Shown: positions 60,044 to 64,000 of the stretch, one piece after another
How positions within the stretch are numbered: the stretch's first letter is position 1
How the letters are laid out: every line of letters begins with the position of its first letter
Source of the DNA: Isosphaera sp.
GTDB taxonomy: Bacteria > Planctomycetota > Planctomycetia > Gemmatales > Gemmataceae
Direction: 5' to 3'
Assembly (NCBI GenBank): GCA_013822345.1
Contig: PNKH01000009.1
Coordinates: 38,424 to 102,423 of the forward strand
Length of the DNA: 64,000 nucleotides
The notes under the pieces: generated by a model
Told to the model about the DNA's origin: nothing
The model's database searches: none
What the model saw: only the letters and a program-made list of their open reading frames with translations
Program-made: the position numbers and the translations under genes

Positions 60044-60937
60044 TCAGGCGAAGAGCGACGACAGGGTGCGGCGGGCGCGGGCGAGGGCGCGACCCGGCAG
60101 CCGGCCGAGCGGCTGCTCGCGGAGCCGCCGCCAGAGGCGGGTCGGGGTCGAGCCCCACGCGGTGCGGCGCAGGTCCGACCCGTGCATCATGTTCAGGTAG
60201 ACGTTGCGGGCCTGCCGCTTGACGAGCTCGAACCAGTACCGGTTCACCGGGCCGACGTGGTTCGTCAGCTCCATGTTGTTGTAAGTCGGGGCGGCCCCGC
60301 AGCTCGCCGGCCGGTCGAACGCCCCGCGCCGCTCGTAGAACGGCTCGTGCGTCCGCCAGACGTGCACCCCGTACAGGTCGTACAGGGCGACCGACAGCCC
60401 CATCAGCCAGCTGTCCACGTTCGCCTGCCACCCGAAGTTCTGGCACACCTCGACCAGCCGGGCGCTGACGACCGGCGACCAGCACCCGAACGACACCACC
60501 CAGTCGCGGACCATCCGCTCCTCTTCCCACCGCCCGGCGTACGCCTCGATCGGCGGGCGGACGTACCCGAGAATCGCGAACTCGTCCTCGACCGCCAGGA
60601 TCTCCGACACGAACCCGGGGCGGGTGAAGACGAAGTCGTCCGCGGTCATCAGGCAGAACCGGGACCGCGGGTCGCGCTGGGCGAACAGGTACTCCTGGGC
60701 GTGGTGCAGGGCGTGCCGGCCCTCCCCGCGGGACCACACGAACGGCCGCACCCGGAACGGGTACCGGGCCAGGTCGGCGGCCGACGGGCGGGTGTCGTCG
60801 TCCGCGTCGAACTTGATGAGGAACTCGAGGTTCTCGCGCTCCGCCGGGGTGGTGTGGGCGGCCGCCGAGTCGAGCAGGCGGGGGAGCGCGGAGTCCGGGT
60901 TGTCCTTCGCCCGGGAGCAGAACAGGACGCTGATCAT
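60044..60937 (-). CDS. Glycosyltransferase-like protein (GT-A fold candidate)
   Basis: A protein of 297 residues. It begins MISVLFCSRAKDNPDSALPRLLDS and continues with FLIKFDADDDTRPS, a GT-A type DxD region, and LMTADDFVFTRPGFV, which resembles the second acidic site. The middle and C terminus (GCWSPVVSARLVEVCQNFGW, YDLYGVHVWRTHEPFYER) may bind the acceptor. No signal peptide. The sequence matches planctomycete proteins of this type by pattern rather than a named family. It lies in the sugar-transfer block. Confidence 0.75.
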   Translation of the reverse strand: MISVLFCSRAKDNPDSALPRLLDSAAAHTTPAERENLEFLIKFDADDDTRPSAADLARYPFRVRPFVWSRGEGRHALHHAQEYLFAQRDPRSRFCLMTADDFVFTRPGFVSEILAVEDEFAILGYVRPPIEAYAGRWEEERMVRDWVVSFGCWSPVVSARLVEVCQNFGWQANVDSWLMGLSVALYDLYGVHVWRTHEPFYERRGAFDRPASCGAAPTYNNMELTNHVGPVNRYWFELVKRQARNVYLNMMHGSDLRRTAWGSTPTRLWRRLREQPLGRLPGRALARARRTLSSLFA

Positions 60938-61062
60938 GTCGCCTTCCTTGGCGGGGAGGCGGTAGGGTACGGCGCCCCGGCGCGGCGAGTCAAGGCGGGT
61001 TCCGGCGCGGTGCCGTCCCAGTCGCCCGCCGAGGGCCGCGGCCCGGACTTCGCCGTAGGCCG

Positions 61063-61204
61063 CCAGGGGTTGCGCTCCGGCCCTGGCGGGCCGTTCGCTC
61101 CACCCCTGGCTACCGTCGGCCGCCCCTCCGGGGCTACATCCGGGTCTTCAGCCGCGGAGCGGCGCTTGAGGGTAGCCAGGGGTGGAGCGCAGCGCAACCC
61201 CTGG
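61063..61204. repeat. Composite inverted repeat with two arm pairs
   Basis: Outer arms 61063-61076 and 61191-61204 (14 bp) and inner arms 61097-61114 and 61171-61188 (18 bp) are each exactly complementary. The words contain CCAGGGG and CACCCCTGG, so they resemble a fusion of two related units. The 300-base gap between the glycosyltransferase and the permease holds no gene. Confidence 0.9.
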
Positions 61205-61242
61205 GCGGGCGACACGGACACCCCGAGGCCGACGCCCCGAAC

Positions 61243-62028
61243 TCACAGGTGGATGGCGACGCGCTTCCGGAGCGTGGCGACGGCCGCGAACGCGACCCCG
61301 ACCAGCGCCGCGGTCAGCGCCGCCGCGTACAGGTACAGCTTCGCGTCCGGCAGCTCGCCGGTGGTGAGCGGGCGGCGGACCAGCTCCAGGTACAGGTTCA
61401 CCGGGTTGAGCCGGACCAGCCACCCGAGGCCCTTGTTCACGAGCACGTCCGGCGGGTAGATGATCGGGGTGAGGAAGAACAGGATCTGCGCCCCGACCTC
61501 CAGCAGGTGCTTGGTGTCGTGGAAGTAGACCTGGGCGAACGAGAACACCGTCGCCACCGCCCACCCGGCGGCCAGGATCATCAGCAGCGCCGGGGCGACC
61601 GCCCACAGCAGCCGGAGCTTCCCGGCGTGCCCGTCCGTCAGCACGACCGCCAGGGCCGCGACCATCAGGGCCAGCGCCGCGTGGATCGCGTACCCGAGCA
61701 CCAGCCGGAGCGGGTACAGCCCGTACGGGAGCGGGCACTGGCGGATGTAAGACTCGTTCTCCACCAGGGCCGAGCACCCGCCGACCGCCGACTCCTTCAG
61801 GAACCCCCACACCGCCAGCCCGACCAGCAGCGTCGTGGTGTAGGTGGCCGGAGACATCCCGAGGACGCCGCTGAACACGAACACGAACGTGGCGGCCATC
61901 GCCAGCGGCTGGACCAGCGTCCACCCGAGGCCGAGCGCCGACCGCTGGTACCGCTGGCGGAGGTCGAGCCGGACCAGCGCCAGCAGGAAGTGCCGGTACG
62001 CCCACATCCCCGTCACCTGGCTACGCAT
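61243..62028 (-). CDS. ABC-2 type permease for polysaccharide export (Wzm-like)
   Basis: A protein of 261 residues with six membrane spans. The N-terminal MWAYRHFLLALVRLDLRQRYQRSALGLGWTLVQPL amphipathic segment is the hallmark of the Wzm/KpsM/TagG family. Spans follow at about MAATFVFVFSGVLG, TTTLLVGLAVWGFL, LVLGYAIHAALALMVAALAVVL, APALLMILAAGWAVATVFSF, QILFFLTPIIYPPD and a last one near the C terminus. The ATP-binding partner is not in the window. It exports a lipid-linked glycan made by the neighbouring enzymes. It overlaps the nucleotidyltransferase by 16 bases. Confidence 0.92.
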   Translation of the reverse strand: MRSQVTGMWAYRHFLLALVRLDLRQRYQRSALGLGWTLVQPLAMAATFVFVFSGVLGMSPATYTTTLLVGLAVWGFLKESAVGGCSALVENESYIRQCPLPYGLYPLRLVLGYAIHAALALMVAALAVVLTDGHAGKLRLLWAVAPALLMILAAGWAVATVFSFAQVYFHDTKHLLEVGAQILFFLTPIIYPPDVLVNKGLGWLVRLNPVNLYLELVRRPLTTGELPDAKLYLYAAALTAALVGVAFAAVATLRKRVAIHL

Positions 62029-62750
62029 CCCGCCCCCCCGCGTCCCCGGGGCGCGGCAAAGAAGTCGTCGGCCGCCGCGTACGACTCCGGCACCCCGATG
62101 TCGATGAACCGGCCGCCGCGGAACCCGCGCACGCCCCCGCCCCGCACCCACCCCGGCAACACGTCCCGCTCCAGCGACACCGGCACCCCGGCCGGCACGG
62201 CGCCGAGCAGGTCGCGGCGGAACAGGTACACCCCGGCGTTGATCCACCCCGGCCCCGGGTCCGGCCGCTTCTCCCCGAAGTCCGTCACCCGGTCGCCGGC
62301 GCCGAGCACCACCCGCCCGAACCGCGCGGCGTCCTCGACCCGCGTCAGGGTGAGCGTGGCGTCGGCGGCGTGGGTGTCGCACAGTGCGGCGAGGTCTACG
62401 TCGCAGTACGAGTCGCCGTTCAGCAGCAGCACCGAGCGACCGCGGAGCAGTGGCAAGGCGTGCCGCACCGCCCCGCCGGTCCCGAGCGGCGCCGGCTCCG
62501 CCGAGTACGCGAGCCGCACCCCGCCGTACCCGTCGCCGAACGCGGCCTTCACCTGGTCCGCCCCGTACCCGACAAGCAGGACCGCGTCGCGCACCCCGGC
62601 CCGGGCGAGCTGCCCGAGCAGGTGGGCGAGGAACGGCTTGCCGGCGACCGGCGCGAGTACCTTCGGGCGGTCTGCGACCACCGACCGCAGCCGCGTCCCG
62701 AGCCCCCCGGCCAGGACCGCCGCCGACACGTCTCGCAGATCAGTTCCCAC
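62013..62750 (-). CDS. Sugar-1-phosphate nucleotidyltransferase (HddC-like)
   Basis: A protein of 245 residues starting at GTG. The nucleotide-binding motif AAVLAGGLGTRLRSVVADRPKVLAPV is at about 10-35, followed by VLLLNGDSYCDVDL with the metal Asp and GWINAGVYLFRRDLL. The short length and motif spacing resemble HddC (D-glycero-D-manno-heptose-1-phosphate guanylyltransferase) and related enzymes, but GDP/dTDP choice cannot be told. It overlaps the upstream membrane-protein gene by 11 bases and the permease by 16, so the three are one translational unit. Confidence 0.88.
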   Translation of the reverse strand: MGTDLRDVSAAVLAGGLGTRLRSVVADRPKVLAPVAGKPFLAHLLGQLARAGVRDAVLLVGYGADQVKAAFGDGYGGVRLAYSAEPAPLGTGGAVRHALPLLRGRSVLLLNGDSYCDVDLAALCDTHAADATLTLTRVEDAARFGRVVLGAGDRVTDFGEKRPDPGPGWINAGVYLFRRDLLGAVPAGVPVSLERDVLPGWVRGGGVRGFRGGRFIDIGVPESYAAADDFFAAPRGRGGAGCVAR

Positions 62751-64000
62751 GGGCCGCCTCCGCCGGTGACGCGGCGCCAGGGCCGGACACGACCACTGCC
62801 TTCGTCCCCCGGATCACGATCCCGTACTTCGGGTTGTCCGTCAGCACCCGCCGGAACACGATCCAGGTGACCGGCCGGCCGCACATCCGCGGGACCGGGT
62901 CGGAGTGCTCGTAGTCGATCGCGATCGTCAGGTCCGGCTCGCCGCGGTGGTCGTCCAGGAACTTCTGCACCGCCCGGAGCGGCCGCGTCTCGGGCGTCAT
63001 CTGGACGGCGATGTCGAGGTTCACCTCGCGGACCCGCTCGCCCCCGACCGCCGTCAGGGCGAGCAGCCCGGCGAGCAGCCACGTGCGGGCGGACCCGCCC
63101 GGGCCGCCCCGGCCCAGCCCCTGCCACGCCGCGTACAGCCCGACGAGCAGGAACAGGAGCCCGAAGTACGCGTAGTAGGTGTTCCGCACGAGCGTCGGGT
63201 GCGGGTCCGGCCGGAGGTTCATCCGCCCGAGCACGGTGATCCCGGCGTACATCCCGTACAGCGCGGCGAACAGCCCGGCGACGAGCAGCAGGAGCCGGTC
63301 GCCGCGCCGCACGAGGTTCCGCAGCCCGGCCAGCCCGCACCCGGCGGCGAGCGCCAGCACCACCGCCGAGGCCGCGACCGCCGGCCCGCAGTGCCGCCGC
63401 GCCCGCCCGTCCCAGACCACCTCGGCCTGGTGGATACGGCCCTCGACGTAGCTCAGTTGCAGCACCGACGGGCAGACCGGGTGGACGGCGGTGAACAGGG
63501 CGAACCGGACCGAGTGGTTGACCGTCGCCCGGGTGAACACCCGCTCGCGGATTGCCGCCGGCGCCTCGTCCGGGGTGTACCGGCCGCGGTGAACCTCGAG
63601 GTCGTGGGCGTTCACCGCCTGGTACGCGACCGGCACGACGGCGAACAGCGCGACCACCGTCACCGCCTTCGGGAGTCCGGCCCGCGGGTAGGCGACGACG
63701 GCGGCGAGCAGCCCGGCGAGGACGGCGAACAGCTGCCCGAGCTCGTAGGTGAACGCGGACACCAGGGTGAGGACCCACGCCGCCCAGAGGGCCGGACTCG
63801 CCAGGCTTCCGGCCCGCGGCCCGGAGAGGTGGCGGAGCAGCAGGCCGACCGCCCCGAGGAGGAGGACGAGGTACAGGAGGTAGCCGTGGAGGTGGGCGAA
63901 GATCACCAACTCCATCGTCGCCGGGTTCAGGGCGAAGAACGCCGTCAGGGCGTAGGGCAAGACGTCCGGCCACGCCGGCGGAGGGTCGGCGGGCGGCGCC
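62740..64000 (-). CDS. Polytopic membrane protein (N terminus beyond the window)
   Basis: At least 420 codons with no stop before the window edge; a possible TTG start at 63960 is visible but the frame continues further (APPADPPPAWPDV before it). Predicted membrane segments include YLLYLVLLLGAVGLLLRHL, ALWAAWVLTLVSAFTYEL, LFAVLAGLLAAVVAY, VTVVALFAVVPVAYQAV, a segment at about CGPAVAASAVVLALAAGCGLAGL, LLLLVAGLFAALYGMYAG, YAYFGLLFLLVGLYAAW and TWLLAGLLALTAVGG. The C-terminal soluble part (TRPLRAVQKFLDDHRGEPDLTIAIDYEHSD) resembles periplasmic ends of GT-C or O-antigen-like membrane proteins. Function within the glycan block is likely but unknown. Confidence 0.75.
   Translation of the reverse strand, partial: APPADPPPAWPDVLPYALTAFFALNPATMELVIFAHLHGYLLYLVLLLGAVGLLLRHLSGPRAGSLASPALWAAWVLTLVSAFTYELGQLFAVLAGLLAAVVAYPRAGLPKAVTVVALFAVVPVAYQAVNAHDLEVHRGRYTPDEAPAAIRERVFTRATVNHSVRFALFTAVHPVCPSVLQLSYVEGRIHQAEVVWDGRARRHCGPAVAASAVVLALAAGCGLAGLRNLVRRGDRLLLLVAGLFAALYGMYAGITVLGRMNLRPDPHPTLVRNTYYAYFGLLFLLVGLYAAWQGLGRGGPGGSARTWLLAGLLALTAVGGERVREVNLDIAVQMTPETRPLRAVQKFLDDHRGEPDLTIAIDYEHSDPVPRMCGRPVTWIVFRRVLTDNPKYGIVIRGTKAVVVSGPGAASPAEAARGN

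Noticed and set aside
1..64000. CRISPR array
   Set aside because: No regularly spaced direct repeats of 23-50 bases and no cas gene were seen. The repeats in the window are inverted and not tandem.
1..64000. rRNA genes or further tRNA genes
   Set aside because: No ribosomal RNA sequence was recognised, and apart from the tRNA-Leu I saw no other complete cloverleaf. A covariance-model scan would settle this.

Overview
The window looks like chromosome from a high-GC planctomycete, most likely Gemmataceae-like. The signs are very GC-rich codon use on both strands, a PEP-CTERM protein beside an exosortase-type polysaccharide deacetylase, a BBP7-type outer-membrane beta-barrel, an SBP56 protein, many GTG starts with 4-base GTGA/ATGA overlaps, and remains of the Gemmata-type gene family that begins MTEAE. 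This lineage call rests on family recognition, not on a marker gene.

Layout. (1) 1-5386, all minus strand: a signalling cluster of a PAS histidine kinase, a CheY-like regulator, a large hybrid kinase carrying a canonical LOV (blue-light flavin) domain, and the start of a further response regulator. (2) About 5.4-14.06 kb: an integrative element ending in a tRNA-Leu(CAA) gene. From the tRNA inward it has a tyrosine integrase that reads into the tRNA 3' half, a TOPRIM/P-loop replication protein, an excisionase-like protein, and a cargo module with its own promoter-like sequence. The cargo is two tandem open frames sharing a Met-Gly N terminus followed by a QueC-like (QatC-like) PP-loop enzyme with an unusual C-terminal extension. 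This is the best candidate for an undescribed, probably anti-phage, system. (3) 14-41.6 kb: core and accessory metabolism, including an APC permease, a LmbE deacetylase, a SNF2 helicase, CysI sulfite reductase, a 4Fe-4S uracil-DNA glycosylase, a Ser/Thr kinase-PilZ fusion, an RRM protein, an HtrA-like protease, SBP56/methanethiol oxidase, a SUI1 fusion, a Uma2/receiver/M41 operon, a thiolase, an ABC-2 exporter, GalT, NadD, GlmS and an atypical sigma-54-type activator. (4) 41.9-64 kb: envelope and polysaccharide functions. These are an undecaprenyl-phosphate sugar transferase behind an AT-rich control region, a sugar-nucleotide epimerase, a polysaccharide deacetylase, a PEP-CTERM protein, a BBP7 porin-like protein, gamma-glutamyltransferase, and a minus-strand block of glycosyltransferases, UDP-galactopyranose mutase, an ABC-2 polysaccharide exporter permease, a nucleotidyltransferase and a membrane protein that runs off the window.

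A second theme crosses the whole window. From about 16 kb rightwards there are at least 15 long inverted repeats, most with perfect 17-34 bp arms. They sit at gene ends, often include stop codons, and in one case lie inside a coding sequence. They reuse short sequence words but are not copies of one element, and one pair shows a compensated base-pair change. I saw none in the integrated element.

How the genes may work together. GlmS, GalT, the epimerase, Glf and the nucleotidyltransferase supply activated sugars. The glycosyltransferases and the phosphosugar transferase assemble a glycan, and the ABC-2 permease would export it. The deacetylase and the SGNH-like protein could modify it. CysI and the SBP56 protein both touch sulfide metabolism.
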